A stretch of DNA of 59,871 nt, from assembly GCA_023663185.1 (NCBI GenBank), contig JAMPHY010000018.1, forward strand, positions 1 to 59,871. Reading direction: 5' to 3'. This document shows, in pieces, positions 1 through 9,038 of the stretch. Numbering within the stretch: position 1 is the stretch's first letter; each line of letters starts with the position of its first letter. Made by a program: the position numbers and the translations under genes. The DNA is from Clostridiales bacterium. GTDB lineage: Bacteria; Bacillota; Clostridia; Lachnospirales; Lachnospiraceae. Below the pieces are notes generated by a model that saw nothing but the letters and a program-made list of their open reading frames with translations, did not search any database and was not told where the DNA came from.

Positions 1-29
1 GGTATCCCTATTTCACTTTTAAAGTGGAA

Positions 30-58
30 AAATCGGCATTAGCCGATTTCCCCTTTTT
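30..58. terminator. Bidirectional intrinsic terminator after the flotillin gene
   Basis: AAATCGGC (30-37) and GCCGATTT (42-49) form a perfect 8-bp stem with a 4-base loop. A CCCCTTTTT tail follows on the plus strand. On the minus strand the stem is preceded by A-rich DNA and followed by TTTTCC, so it can end transcription of the flotillin gene, whose stop lies at 61, and also anything entering from the left edge. Confidence 0.75.
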
Positions 59-60
59 GT

Positions 61-1554
61 CTAGTCCTGAGTTTCCTTTTTCACCACAAGATTTATATCA
101 TCAAGCCCGGTCACATTGACGTTGCGGTTGACTTTAGCGTCGTAGGTGTCAGCTTTGATGATTTCTGACAAATCTATGCCGGTTGCTTCTTTCATGCTCT
201 CAAACAGTTTCGCCATAACGACAGGTACGTTACCGGCAACCTGATTAACACCGTTTCCGTCCCCGTCTCCGCCGATAATAGTGATTTTATCAATCTGTCC
301 TAACGGTTCTGCAATCTTAGCAGCGATGTCGGGCAGCACCTTAATCATCATTTCAGCTACGGCAGCTTTATTGTATTTGGCGTAAGCTTCGGCTTTGCGC
401 TCCATTGCCTCGGCTTCGGCGATACCTTTTGCCTGAATTGCAGAAGCCTCAGCTTCACCGACGGCGCGGATACCCTCCGCTTCCTGTTCTTTTGCGAAAC
501 GGTCAGCCTCTGCCTGCGCTTTTCTTGCTTCTGCTTCGCGCTGCGCTTCAAATTGCTTTGCCTCAGCGTCTTTCTGTCGCTGGTAAAGCGCTGCGTCGGC
601 TTTCTGCTGTGCCGCGTATTTATCCGCCTCAGCCTGTTTTTTGACTTCTGCTTCCAAAGCGCGCTCTTTTACGGCAACCTGTTTCTGTTTAAGTTCGATT
701 TCGCGCTCCTGCCTTGCAATATCGGCGTTGGCGGTAGTAATCTCGATAGTTTTACGCTGTTCCTCTTTCTGAATTTCGTATGCAGCGTCCGCCATAGCTT
801 TTTTGGTATCCGATTCCTGCTGCAATTCGGATTTCTTAATCGATAACTCTGTTTGCTTCTTAGCAATTTCGGTCTGCGAGGAAACGGCGGCGTCATTGGC
901 GTCCTTATCGGCGGCAGCCTGTGCTACTTTGATATCTCTTTCGCTTTCCGCTCTTGCGATGGCAGCAGTCTTTTTGATTTTTACTATATTATCAATACCG
1001 AGGTTCTCTATAACGTCGTTCCCGTCTACGAAGTTCTGTACGTTGAAGCTTATGATATCAAGCCCCATTGCCGCAAGGTCGGGCTCGGCGTTTTCTTTTA
1101 CCAGATTGGCGAATTTCTGTCTGTCGGAAACCATTTCCTCAAGCTTCATTTTACCTACAATCTCACGGACATTTCCTTCTAAGACTTCCCTTGCCACGCC
1201 TGCTATGTATTCCGTATTTTTATTAAGGAAGTTTTCGGCGGCAAGACGGAGTTTATCGGGATCGTTACTTATTTTAATATTAACTGTGGCGTCTACGTTG
1301 ATGTTGATGTAGTCCGCTGTAGGAACCGCATTGCTGGTTTTTACGTCAATAGGAATAAGCCGCAAATTCAGCTTATCCAGACGTTCCAAAAAAGGAATGC
1401 GGATGCTTGCCTTGCCGATTACGATGGTGGACTTCTTCTTAAATCCGGAAATTATATAAGCCATATCCGGCGGCGCCTTCACATATCCGACAGCTAAGAA
1501 AAGAATGAGAAGAATTATTATGGCGATAATTATGATTACTATTAATGCTGGCAT
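61..1554 (-). CDS. Flotillin-like SPFH/band 7 membrane scaffold protein
   Basis: A 497-residue protein with one N-terminal transmembrane helix (about residues 4-24), an SPFH/PHB domain (about 25-185), then a long Ala/Glu/Lys-rich coiled coil with many EAEA-type repeats (about 190-400) and a C-terminal tail rich in Gly and Asp (GGDGDGNG). Length and order match bacterial flotillins such as Bacillus YuaG/FloT (about 500 residues), which organise fluid membrane microdomains and oligomerise through the coiled coil. The ATG at 1554 has GGGAGG eight bases upstream. It is the last gene of a minus-strand run behind the MoxR/DUF58/transglutaminase genes, 83 bp from the last of them, with a hairpin repeat in that gap, so it may be partly co-transcribed. 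The usual NfeD-type partner is not adjacent. Family assignment is secure; the microdomain role is from the family. Confidence 0.93.
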   Translation of the reverse strand: MPALIVIIIIAIIILLILFLAVGYVKAPPDMAYIISGFKKKSTIVIGKASIRIPFLERLDKLNLRLIPIDVKTSNAVPTADYININVDATVNIKISNDPDKLRLAAENFLNKNTEYIAGVAREVLEGNVREIVGKMKLEEMVSDRQKFANLVKENAEPDLAAMGLDIISFNVQNFVDGNDVIENLGIDNIVKIKKTAAIARAESERDIKVAQAAADKDANDAAVSSQTEIAKKQTELSIKKSELQQESDTKKAMADAAYEIQKEEQRKTIEITTANADIARQEREIELKQKQVAVKERALEAEVKKQAEADKYAAQQKADAALYQRQKDAEAKQFEAQREAEARKAQAEADRFAKEQEAEGIRAVGEAEASAIQAKGIAEAEAMERKAEAYAKYNKAAVAEMMIKVLPDIAAKIAEPLGQIDKITIIGGDGDGNGVNQVAGNVPVVMAKLFESMKEATGIDLSEIIKADTYDAKVNRNVNVTGLDDINLVVKKETQD

Positions 1555-1560
1555 GGTGTA

Positions 1561-1622
1561 CCTCCCTTATTTTGTTCCAGATAATTTACGAAGTAAATTT
1601 TCTGTTGTTGGTATAAACTCTG
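1561..1622 (-). repeat. Repeated hairpin element in the flotillin leader (copy 1)
   Basis: Bases 1578-1604 form a near-palindrome (CAGATAATTTAC / GTAAATTTTCTG around GAA). The same 27 bases occur as the exact reverse complement at 14030-14056, before the GH32 gene. Similarity continues outwards on both sides (GAGTnTAnnCCAAnAACAG before, AACAAAA after). Read in the gene direction, both copies have the same orientation and lie in the 5' leader of the next gene. It may be a small mobile palindrome or a conserved RNA hairpin. Confidence 0.7.
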
Positions 1623-1637
1623 GTTACATTTATTCTA

Positions 1638-3995
1638 CTACATATTTCGGCAAAAAGAAACAATTTTGTCAAATTCCGTCTCCGAAATTTCGTTTTGCGA
1701 GAAACCAGCTTTTTCCAATATTTTCACGCAATCGGCGGCTTCTTTTGCGTCCATTTTCCATAAGCCGTTATCGGCTAACCAGTTAATTTGCTCTTCGTAG
1801 TTGAGCATTTTAGCTAATTCTTTGTTCTTTCTTGCAGTTTTGCGGATATAGTTTTGATAACGCATAACCAGTCTGCCGTTTATGTCGGAATTACGGTAAT
1901 GGTAGATAAATACAAGCTTTTTAGCAAGTGGGCGGCATATCAATACAATTATAATAAATGTAGCTATAAGGCAGAATATTCTAATATATAGCAGTCTGGT
2001 CTGTTCGTCTATCACGGTATCTTCTTCGGCGTCGGTGTCTTCGTCGTCCTGAATATCGGAGTCCTGACCGCTTGCAAGGAAATTCACAAGCCGGTCCCAA
2101 AGGCTCTCGCCGGGTTCTTCTTCATATGAAAAAGGAGTTACGTCCGCCACAATCCAGCCGACTTCACTATCGTAGACTTCCACCCAAGCATGAGCATTGG
2201 CGTCAGTCGCTTCTACGGAAACTACCGCATTTGTATTAAGTGGTGAAAAACCGTCATAGTAATTACTGTATTCTTCATCGGTAAGCAGCGTGCCCCTGCC
2301 AGCGATATCGGACGGATCAATGGCGTAACCTTCAACATATTTTGCAGGTATGCCAAGATAACGGAAGATAAGGGTAGCGGCGCTGGCAAAGTGCGCACAG
2401 TATCCACGTTTATTTTCGGCAAGAAAATAGTTGATAAAATCTTTTCTATACGGAGTCATGCCGGGGCGCAGCGTGTAGGGGATATTTTCCTGATAATATT
2501 CTAAAAGCGCCTCGACCGCCATTTGCGGATTGCCATAGCAGGAGATGAGTCCTGCCTTTTCTACAAATTCTTCTATAACTTCCAGATTTTCCTCCGGTAC
2601 ATACAGCCATTCCAAAACTTTCGCGTCTTCTTCCGGCTCATACACATAACGCCCGCCTGTTTGCGAAAAATCTTCGTCCGCACTTTTTAATGCGCCCTCA
2701 TACACCCGCGGATAATAAGTATATTCTTGAGTACGCCCCAGATAGACCGCTTTATCCGTCTCCACGCAGTAGTAGGGCAGATACACGCCGATTGCCGCCG
2801 CCACATTTGTAACCTTGATAACGCCTTTTGCCGAGTAGTCCATGCCATCATCATAGCGCTTTGTAAGGAGTAATGCCGTCTCATCGGGGCTGGTTGCTAT
2901 TGGTTTACTTGAGTCAATAGGACTCCATTTATTGCTGTACGGAGCATAGAGTCTGCCTTCAAAAGTCTTTAAATATACACGTTTATCATCATATGGCGCA
3001 AACTCTACAATTAAGTCTGTTTGCAGGTCGAGCCTGACAGAGCTTACTGCGCCCAGCGTGCCCTGCGTGAGTCCGCCTGTATTTGTGGAAAAATTAAACA
3101 GCCCCATCAAGCCGAGAATGGAGATGTTTTCTACGGTATCCATCGTGCTTTTCTTAATTGCGCTCATAGTATGGGCGCCTTTAAGCTGTTCTTTAGGGAA
3201 AATTATGGAAAAAGCGCCGATTAAGACAGAGCTTATTATTAAGACCGCTGCCACTACTAACGCATTGGTCTGCACAGCATAGGTATATGTAATCTTTTTG
3301 CGCTTATTTTGTAATTCATAGGTATTATTATTCTGTGTCAGAGCATAGTGACCGTTTGCACCAATTATGTAAACCAAAATCAATGCGCTCACATACATTA
3401 CCACATATAGTATATCGGGTTCCATTTCAAGATACATGGGTATCAGCATTATGACGCCGCTTAAAAATGGAAACCGCATTTTACGGGAAACCATAATATT
3501 AGTAGTAATGCAGCATATACAGCCGATAAAGCTCATGGATATAGTAACCGATGCATAACGGTTTCCGACCTGTTCGCTATAATTCCTCATCGCACTTGTA
3601 TCAAAGAATACTGCCGCACGCTCGGATATACTATTTGCTATGGCGTAAAATCCGCTGTTTATATAAGTGCGGAACAGATTGCCGAAGAATAGGACTAAGA
3701 ACAGCAGGAATATATAGCCTATAGTTTCCGAGTGTCTATTATAGTAAAGCATGGAGCAGAACATTGCGCATAAAAAGATTATTACATGGAGAGTAACCGC
3801 GGAATAGTTTATATTAAATGAGGATAAAAAGCAGCCCATAGCGCCCATCACAATTAAATATACGAGCAGTCCTTTAAGGAGCAGCGTATATTTACGTTTC
3901 TCTTCATGGCAAACGCCGTCGCAGTTTATTATAATTCCATTTTCCTGAAAAGCTGTACTTTCTCTTTCCTTTTTATTCCTTTTAACGTTACTCAT
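1638..3995 (-). CDS. Membrane transglutaminase-like protein (TgpA/DUF3488 type)
   Basis: A 785-residue membrane protein. A cluster of hydrophobic helices fills about residues 40-270. A large extracytoplasmic region follows and contains the transglutaminase core: Cys near 533 in RGYCAHFASA, His near 603 in NAHAWVEV, and Asp near 617 in IVADVTPF. One further helix (about 665-690) leads to a cytosolic tail. The order (helices, transglutaminase core, helix, tail) is that of the TgpA/YebA family, normally encoded with MoxR and DUF58 proteins as here. The ATG at 3995 has GGAG seven bases upstream and lies 15 bp after the DUF58 gene. The full Cys-His-Asp triad suggests catalysis, probably amide-bond formation or hydrolysis at the cell surface; substrates are unknown. 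Confidence 0.9.
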   Translation of the reverse strand: MSNVKRNKKERESTAFQENGIIINCDGVCHEEKRKYTLLLKGLLVYLIVMGAMGCFLSSFNINYSAVTLHVIIFLCAMFCSMLYYNRHSETIGYIFLLFLVLFFGNLFRTYINSGFYAIANSISERAAVFFDTSAMRNYSEQVGNRYASVTISMSFIGCICCITTNIMVSRKMRFPFLSGVIMLIPMYLEMEPDILYVVMYVSALILVYIIGANGHYALTQNNNTYELQNKRKKITYTYAVQTNALVVAAVLIISSVLIGAFSIIFPKEQLKGAHTMSAIKKSTMDTVENISILGLMGLFNFSTNTGGLTQGTLGAVSSVRLDLQTDLIVEFAPYDDKRVYLKTFEGRLYAPYSNKWSPIDSSKPIATSPDETALLLTKRYDDGMDYSAKGVIKVTNVAAAIGVYLPYYCVETDKAVYLGRTQEYTYYPRVYEGALKSADEDFSQTGGRYVYEPEEDAKVLEWLYVPEENLEVIEEFVEKAGLISCYGNPQMAVEALLEYYQENIPYTLRPGMTPYRKDFINYFLAENKRGYCAHFASAATLIFRYLGIPAKYVEGYAIDPSDIAGRGTLLTDEEYSNYYDGFSPLNTNAVVSVEATDANAHAWVEVYDSEVGWIVADVTPFSYEEEPGESLWDRLVNFLASGQDSDIQDDEDTDAEEDTVIDEQTRLLYIRIFCLIATFIIIVLICRPLAKKLVFIYHYRNSDINGRLVMRYQNYIRKTARKNKELAKMLNYEEQINWLADNGLWKMDAKEAADCVKILEKAGFSQNEISETEFDKIVSFCRNM

Positions 3996-4010
3996 CTGTG
4001 TCTCCTTCGT

Positions 4011-5066
4011 TTAACCGTTCTCCATCATTACGGCTTGTATTGAACTGTCCTTTAAGCCGATACAAAGATAAACTTTTAAATACGGGAAAAAACTGCCGAT
4101 TAGTCTCAGCCATTCTCCACTCATGCGCGCGGCAAGAGGAAACTTGTATATTTCCGAGTAAGCCCTGACTAATTCGGCGTCTGAACCGCACCTGTACTCA
4201 TTAAAGCAATATTCCGACTGATTCCAACATAAGATACACACCGGAAGTCTTTGACGCATGAACGAAAGGGCGAGGGCATATGTATACATGAGGATATCCT
4301 GCGCCGCCTGCTCGTTTCTTATCAGGTTAGGAAACAATACCATCTCGCTCCCTGACGTTGCGACTCTGTCCTTAACCATTAACTCGTTACATCTTGCCGA
4401 TATTTTCCAATGGATATCTCTGATACGGTCGCCCGGAATATATTCTCGAATATCGCTCACTTCGCTGAAATCGCTGCCTTTATGCGTGCTTTCATCAACC
4501 TCCGCCGCCCCCGCCATGAAATGTGTAATATTCGGCAGCGTATCGGCAGCCAAATTGGGCAGCACATATAACTCGCCTGAAATATCTATCGGTTTTCTTA
4601 TAATAATAAGTCCCATTATATCTTGAAGGGAAAGTGTATCGGCTTCTATAGTAAAACGTCCTAGATTTATGAAACGGAACGATAACTTAAGCGTGCTTTC
4701 TCCATGCGCTTTAATCGGCATTTCTATAACTCTCTGGGCTGTGTTTTCCAGAAAAGTATTTGATAATGATAATTTCATGCTGCTTTGAAGCGCGGGAAAC
4801 CATGCACGATTTTTAAGCCTTATCTCCATCAACACTTCTTCGCCGTAGTTTAACGTGCTTTTGCCTATTCCAAGCTCTGCTTTGAGGTTCTTATATATAT
4901 AGAAGGCTCCTGCTATTGATATAAACGGCGTGGTTGACATAACTATGGCAATAAGTAACAGAAAATAACTGTGAAGGACATAGTAAAGAAAAATATTTAA
5001 ACTAATGGAAATCAGATATCCTATTATCATAATCGGGCGCAGCCTGAAACTCATTTTTTCTTCCAT
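4011..5066 (-). CDS. DUF58 domain protein, MoxR partner
   Basis: A 351-residue protein with two hydrophobic segments at the N-terminus (about residues 10-55), a beta-rich middle, and the DUF58 signature near 190-230 (SDFSEVSDIREYIPGDRIRDIHW). DUF58 proteins are VWA-like partners of MoxR ATPases, and the three-gene order MoxR, DUF58, transglutaminase is a well-known association thought to assist assembly or processing of envelope proteins. I chose the ATG at 5066, behind GAGGTG, over the GTG at 5078, which overlaps that ribosome site. The gap to the upstream ATPase gene is 12 bp, so they are surely co-transcribed. The precise function is not known. Confidence 0.88.
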   Translation of the reverse strand: MEEKMSFRLRPIMIIGYLISISLNIFLYYVLHSYFLLLIAIVMSTTPFISIAGAFYIYKNLKAELGIGKSTLNYGEEVLMEIRLKNRAWFPALQSSMKLSLSNTFLENTAQRVIEMPIKAHGESTLKLSFRFINLGRFTIEADTLSLQDIMGLIIIRKPIDISGELYVLPNLAADTLPNITHFMAGAAEVDESTHKGSDFSEVSDIREYIPGDRIRDIHWKISARCNELMVKDRVATSGSEMVLFPNLIRNEQAAQDILMYTYALALSFMRQRLPVCILCWNQSEYCFNEYRCGSDAELVRAYSEIYKFPLAARMSGEWLRLIGSFFPYLKVYLCIGLKDSSIQAVMMENG

Positions 5067-5078
5067 TAGGCACCTCAC

Positions 5079-6008
5079 TTAACTTTGTGGACTTTTTACG
5101 CTTTGCATAAGCGCCTGCATACACGCCGGCAGGTTTTTGCCTTCGGCGCGCGCTCTTGCGCTTAACTTTACGCGGTGTCCAAGCACGTCTAACAGCACGC
5201 ACTGTACGTCCTGCGCCGTCACGAAATCTCTGCCATCAAGCAGAGCCATTGCCCTTGACATGCGAAGCAGCGCAATTCCCGCACGCGGACTTGCGCCCAT
5301 CATAAAAAGCTCGTTCGTTCTGGTGGCTTCTACCAATGACACTATGTATTCATAAATTGTGTCGTGCACAAAAATTTTCTCTACATTATCGCGAAGCTGT
5401 TTAAATTCATCTACTGAGATAACCGATTTAACAGATGAAAGGTTTTTCCAAACTTCATGTTTAAGCATGGAAATCTCCGAAGCATGTCCGGGATAGCCCA
5501 TAGATAAGCAGATAAGAAATCTGTCAAGCTGGGAATCCGGCAGCATTTGGGTGCCGGACGAACCGGTAGGGTTTTGCGTAGCGATGACGATAAACGGTTC
5601 GTCTAACGCTCTTGTTTCTCCCTCGATACTTACTTGTCTTTCCTCCATAACTTCAAGCAGCGCCGACTGTGTTTTAGGCGAAGTACGGTTTATTTCGTCT
5701 GCAAGAAACAGATTGCAGAAGATAGGGCCCTTATGAAATTCAAAATCCCCGCTTTTATTATTATACATGGAAAAACCTAAGATATCGCTAGGGAGTACGT
5801 CCGGCGTAAACTGCACCCTGCGATAATCTAAAGAGAGCGCCTTTGCAAAGGTAGTTGCAAGAGTGGTTTTGCCGACGCCCGGAATATCTTCCATTAAGAT
5901 ATGTCCGCCGCCAATCATCGCCGCTAATACTTTGCGCACTACATATTCCTTGCCGCGCAGTATACTATTTACTTCGTCCTGAATTGCTTGAAGATTATCC
6001 TGATACAT
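5079..6008 (-). CDS. MoxR-family AAA+ ATPase
   Basis: A 309-residue ATPase with Walker A IPGVGKTT at residues 42-49, Walker B NLFLADEIN near 105, a sensor-1 segment ATQNPTG and a typical C-terminal lid with ASPRAG. MoxR proteins are chaperone-like AAA+ ATPases acting with VWA/DUF58 partners, and its partners follow directly. The frame is open back to 6080, but GGGAGG sits eight bases before the ATG at 6008, and the DNA above it is a palindromic repeat rather than coding sequence, so I place the start at 6008. It is the first gene of the minus-strand operon. Confidence 0.93.
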   Translation of the reverse strand: MYQDNLQAIQDEVNSILRGKEYVVRKVLAAMIGGGHILMEDIPGVGKTTLATTFAKALSLDYRRVQFTPDVLPSDILGFSMYNNKSGDFEFHKGPIFCNLFLADEINRTSPKTQSALLEVMEERQVSIEGETRALDEPFIVIATQNPTGSSGTQMLPDSQLDRFLICLSMGYPGHASEISMLKHEVWKNLSSVKSVISVDEFKQLRDNVEKIFVHDTIYEYIVSLVEATRTNELFMMGASPRAGIALLRMSRAMALLDGRDFVTAQDVQCVLLDVLGHRVKLSARARAEGKNLPACMQALMQSVKSPQS

Positions 6009-6039
6009 TTTGTTTTCCTCCCAATCCCAATCGTATAGA

Positions 6040-6152
6040 CTCGCAAATCCGCGCTTGCAGCGCTTTGTGTCCGATTTCATCGGACATTTGCTCGTTAATG
6101 GCGCAGTAAAAACAAATGTCTGCTGCGCAGACGCTTGTTTTTACTTTGCGCC
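6040..6152. repeat. Cluster of nested palindromes upstream of the MoxR operon
   Basis: Three dyads lie together. TGTCCGAT and ATCGGACA (6068-6086) form a perfect stem around TTC. GTCTGC and GCAGAC (6118-6132) form a stem around TGC. An outer pair, GGCGCAGTAAAAACAA (6100-6115) and TTGTTTTTACTTTGCGCC (6135-6152), encloses the second one with a two-base bulge. No ribosome site or gene-like signal uses the open frame through it. I recall similar palindromes and their spurious translations being dispersed in Lachnospiraceae genomes; this is recollection, not a search result. Confidence 0.65.
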
Positions 6153-6336
6153 TAATTACATCATACACTTTATTGACGAAAAATGACATACTATTTTTAA
6201 ATATAATAAATGCACATTAACGGGGGTGGGAAAAATTTATAAAAAATTATGCAAAAAAATATATGAATATTTGGGAAAATATAGTATGATATAGATACGG
6301 AACTAATTAAAAATCACTCTTGATAGGAGAAGAATT
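6153..6336. other. AT-rich divergent intergenic region
   Basis: This region lies between the minus-strand MoxR operon and the plus-strand HDOD gene. It is very A/T-rich, with runs of A and T. A possible plus-strand -10, TATGAT, lies at 6285-6290, but no good -35 is visible at 16-18 bp, so the promoter call is weak. It must contain start signals for both directions. Confidence 0.4.
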
Positions 6337-7563
6337 ATGCTGGCTACTTTAATACCATTATTTGATGAAAACGTGGCGGTACGTGCCTATTCATTATTTG
6401 CGCAGAAGGAGAATTTCCTCTTGAATCCGAGTCTTCTTGGAACAGGGCGTAATGACGGGGCTGCGAGTATTGCCGGAATTGACATTATCGACAGTATGGG
6501 GATTGAGACTTTATCTGTGGACTGTGACATATTTGTTGAAGTTAATAATATTTCCATCTTTTCAGATATTGACTCTGGCGTCCATGCCTCGCATGACAGA
6601 CTTGTTTTACTGATAGATCCGACGATTAAGCCGGAGGAGATGTATATTAACCGTCTTAAAGAGTTAAAGAAGATGGGATATAAGATAGCGATAAGGAAGC
6701 TTCCGGTCGGCAATTTTGAAGAGTATCAGGAAATTCTTAAGCTTATGGATTATATTCTGTTAGACCATAAGAAAATCAACATACGCAATGCCAAAGTATT
6801 CTTTGGTAAGGTTTATCCTAATATCAAGCTGTGCGCGGTAAATGTGGATTCACAGGAGGATTTTGATAAACTTAAGGCTGATGGCGGATATGATTTGTAT
6901 GAAGGTCTTTTCTTCCGTGTGCCAGTTACAAAAGGGCAGGAAGAGGTAGCGCCTTTAAAGATAAATTATATAGAACTGCTGAATCTGGTAAACGCCAATG
7001 ATTTCGAGCTGACGAAGGCAGCAGACGTAATAGGAAGGGATACTGCGCTTGTTATTTCCTTACTTAAGATGGTAAATAGAATGAGCGTTAATTCCGAGAT
7101 TACTTCAATCAGGCACGCGGCGGCGATGCTTGGACAGAAGGAATTGAAGAAATGGATTAATACCGCGGTCGCTAATGAGATGTGCGCGGATAAGCCGAAT
7201 GAAATCACCAGATTATCGCTTCTGCGCGCTAAGTTTGCAGAAAATATGGCTCCGATATTTGAACTTGCCGGATTTTCACAGGAATTGTTCCTGATGGGGC
7301 TGTTCTCGGTGCTGGATTTGATTCTTGACAAACCTATGGCGGAAGCGCTCAATATGGTTAAGGTATCTAAGAATATCAGGGACGCCTTAGTTGAAGATAA
7401 GGGCGAATTTGCACCCGTGCTGGATTTTATTATCCATTACGAAAGCGCGTCATGGCAGGAAGTATCCAGACAGATGGTATTAAAGAATATTGATATTGAT
7501 GCGGTATATGAAGCCTATATCCAGTCTTTGAAGTGGTATCGGGATTTGTTCTTGGCGGATTAG
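6337..7563 (+). CDS. EAL-like/HDOD signalling protein (YuxH family)
   Basis: A 408-residue protein. The N-terminal half (about 1-200) resembles a worn-down EAL domain: it has a TIM-barrel-like strand pattern and the segment YDLYEGLFF, but no intact EAL catalytic motif. The C-terminal half (about 205-390) is an HDOD domain (NDFELTKAADVIGRD, then IRHAAAMLGQ). This pairing is the YuxH/COG3434 family, non-enzymatic signalling proteins often linked to c-di-GMP or chemotaxis. The ATG at 6337 follows AGGAGAAGA. It stands alone on the plus strand, convergent with the small lipoprotein gene 30 bp downstream. The partner is unknown. Confidence 0.85.
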   Translation: MLATLIPLFDENVAVRAYSLFAQKENFLLNPSLLGTGRNDGAASIAGIDIIDSMGIETLSVDCDIFVEVNNISIFSDIDSGVHASHDRLVLLIDPTIKPEEMYINRLKELKKMGYKIAIRKLPVGNFEEYQEILKLMDYILLDHKKINIRNAKVFFGKVYPNIKLCAVNVDSQEDFDKLKADGGYDLYEGLFFRVPVTKGQEEVAPLKINYIELLNLVNANDFELTKAADVIGRDTALVISLLKMVNRMSVNSEITSIRHAAAMLGQKELKKWINTAVANEMCADKPNEITRLSLLRAKFAENMAPIFELAGFSQELFLMGLFSVLDLILDKPMAEALNMVKVSKNIRDALVEDKGEFAPVLDFIIHYESASWQEVSRQMVLKNIDIDAVYEAYIQSLKWYRDLFLAD

Positions 7564-7593
7564 TCGGGAGAGACATATATCCCCGCAAAGATG

Positions 7594-8193
7594 TTATTTA
7601 GCGTTATAAGTGCAGTTATTTAGAAAATCAATAAGTATGTCCTTAGGCTCGTCGTCAAAATCGCTGCTGCAGGATAGTTCAATGCAGACGGCATTGCTTT
7701 CATACAAGCCAAAAGCCGACGCGCCGCGGGCATACGGATTATTTTCGTTTATATAGCCATAGGTAATGATTGTGTATGTTTGACCATCTAAGTCAATATT
7801 TTCTTCACTTACCACATCATAATTAACTTTTGCCGTAGCAAGCCAGTCGTCCATGTTTTCCTCAGCTTTTGCAGCGCTTACAAATTCTCCGAGTAAAAGA
7901 TAAAGCTGCGCGTCGTACAAATCTATGGTATCGCCTTCGCTGTTTTCATAAGGAATGGCGTCTCCAATCGTCCATGAACAATAGAATAGTCCGTCCGAAG
8001 CGAGCGTGTCTTTGTTATCCAGAAGCGTTAAACGGCTATCGGATTTATTCACTGTAAGAATGTCTCCGACATTAATATAACCGTCTTCATTCCATGCGTC
8101 TGCCTGATTATTCTCCGTATCAGAAGAAAAAGACGCGCAGCCTGTTAATATAATAATGAAAAATATCGAGCAGAGAATTTTTCTAATGTTCAT
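7594..8193 (-). CDS. Small lipoprotein of unknown function
   Basis: A 199-residue protein with a lipoprotein signal: a short basic start, a hydrophobic stretch and the lipobox LTGC with Cys at 19, followed by a Ser/Asp/Asn-rich linker. The mature part is an alpha/beta domain of about 160 residues with no motif I recognise. It should be anchored on the outer face of the membrane. AAAGGA precedes the ATG at 8193 by eight bases. It is the next minus-strand gene after the single-helix protein at 8253 and could be co-transcribed with it. The family is unknown to me. Confidence 0.75.
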   Translation of the reverse strand: MNIRKILCSIFFIIILTGCASFSSDTENNQADAWNEDGYINVGDILTVNKSDSRLTLLDNKDTLASDGLFYCSWTIGDAIPYENSEGDTIDLYDAQLYLLLGEFVSAAKAEENMDDWLATAKVNYDVVSEENIDLDGQTYTIITYGYINENNPYARGASAFGLYESNAVCIELSCSSDFDDEPKDILIDFLNNCTYNAK

Positions 8194-8252
8194 CGTGGTA
8201 TCCTTTCATATTGCTCATTTTGACTGAACTCGTGACTTAAATGACGCTCTCG

Positions 8253-9017
8253 CTATCTGCTATTACATATCGTATCCCACAACTCGCAGTATTCCTCATA
8301 ATTATCCGGAATCTTGCTTTCGATGTAATAACGTCTTCCGATATAAAATTCCGATAGAAACTCCTGACTGTCCATCATTATTGCGTCTCCATAGCCGTAG
8401 GTGGCGTCAAATTCGCCTAGTTCCATATTTGCAAGAATAGGGCAGTCAGCCCATGCAATGACCTTATCATCGATAGAGTAGTCGTCGTCTGCGGGCTCGT
8501 TGCCGTTTAAGTCGGATAATACATGAACCCATTGCTGCAGGCTGGCAGGATTATCTGTCAAGAAAAGGAAGCTGCCACAGGCGGCGATATCGCCAATCAA
8601 TGGGACCTCGTTTCCATATTCATACATCAGGGCGGGGTTTTCTTCGGCTTGTCCGGGCATTGAATATTGGTTTACCTGCACAACAACTTCACCGTCGCCG
8701 TTATAATCGCCCGCAATAGCGGCAAATTCGCGTTCCAGAGCTGATTCCACTTCATCGGGAAGCGTATATTTCCCCAGATATGCAATCTGAAGGTCAGGCT
8801 CTGTCGTCCAAAAGCCTAACAAAGTCCCTATCAAGTGGAATAAGAGGAGTGCGATGACTACGCCGCCGATTACATACCATTTGCGGTAATACCACCAATT
8901 CGACGCTTTCTCGGCTTTTGTCATATTCTCCTCGGGAGAGGACTTGATAAGCTTGGCAAGATTGTCGGCGTCTGCTGTTTTTTCTTTGTCCATATCTTCT
9001 ACGTTACCGATTCGCAT
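8253..9017 (-). CDS. Single-pass membrane protein of unknown function
   Basis: A 254-residue protein: a charged cytosolic start of about 40 residues, the motif WWYYRKWYV just before one transmembrane helix (about residues 50-70), and an extracytoplasmic domain of about 180 residues rich in acidic and aromatic residues. The layout is typical of a family of small Clostridia membrane proteins that I know only as uncharacterised. The ATG at 9017 has CGGAGG eleven bases upstream; a second ATG eight codons in has a weaker site. It begins 21 bp after the LacI-type regulator ends, on the same strand, so it may be read through from the regulator. Confidence 0.75.
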   Translation of the reverse strand: MRIGNVEDMDKEKTADADNLAKLIKSSPEENMTKAEKASNWWYYRKWYVIGGVVIALLLFHLIGTLLGFWTTEPDLQIAYLGKYTLPDEVESALEREFAAIAGDYNGDGEVVVQVNQYSMPGQAEENPALMYEYGNEVPLIGDIAACGSFLFLTDNPASLQQWVHVLSDLNGNEPADDDYSIDDKVIAWADCPILANMELGEFDATYGYGDAIMMDSQEFLSEFYIGRRYYIESKIPDNYEEYCELWDTICNSR

Positions 9018-9038
9018 TATTTATTGTTCCTCCGATTT

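Noticed and set aside
357-1312. Several long frames on both strands inside the flotillin gene
   Set aside because: They are shadows of the Ala/Glu-rich coiled-coil coding sequence, with no ribosome sites and no recognisable products.
6009-6080. N-terminal extension of the MoxR ATPase to an ATG at 6080
   Set aside because: The ATG at 6008 has GGGAGG at proper spacing and matches the family start; the upstream frame runs through palindromic repeat DNA.
5995-6189. A 64-codon minus-strand frame upstream of the MoxR gene
   Set aside because: It overlaps the MoxR start in another frame, consists mostly of palindromic repeat and has no ribosome site.
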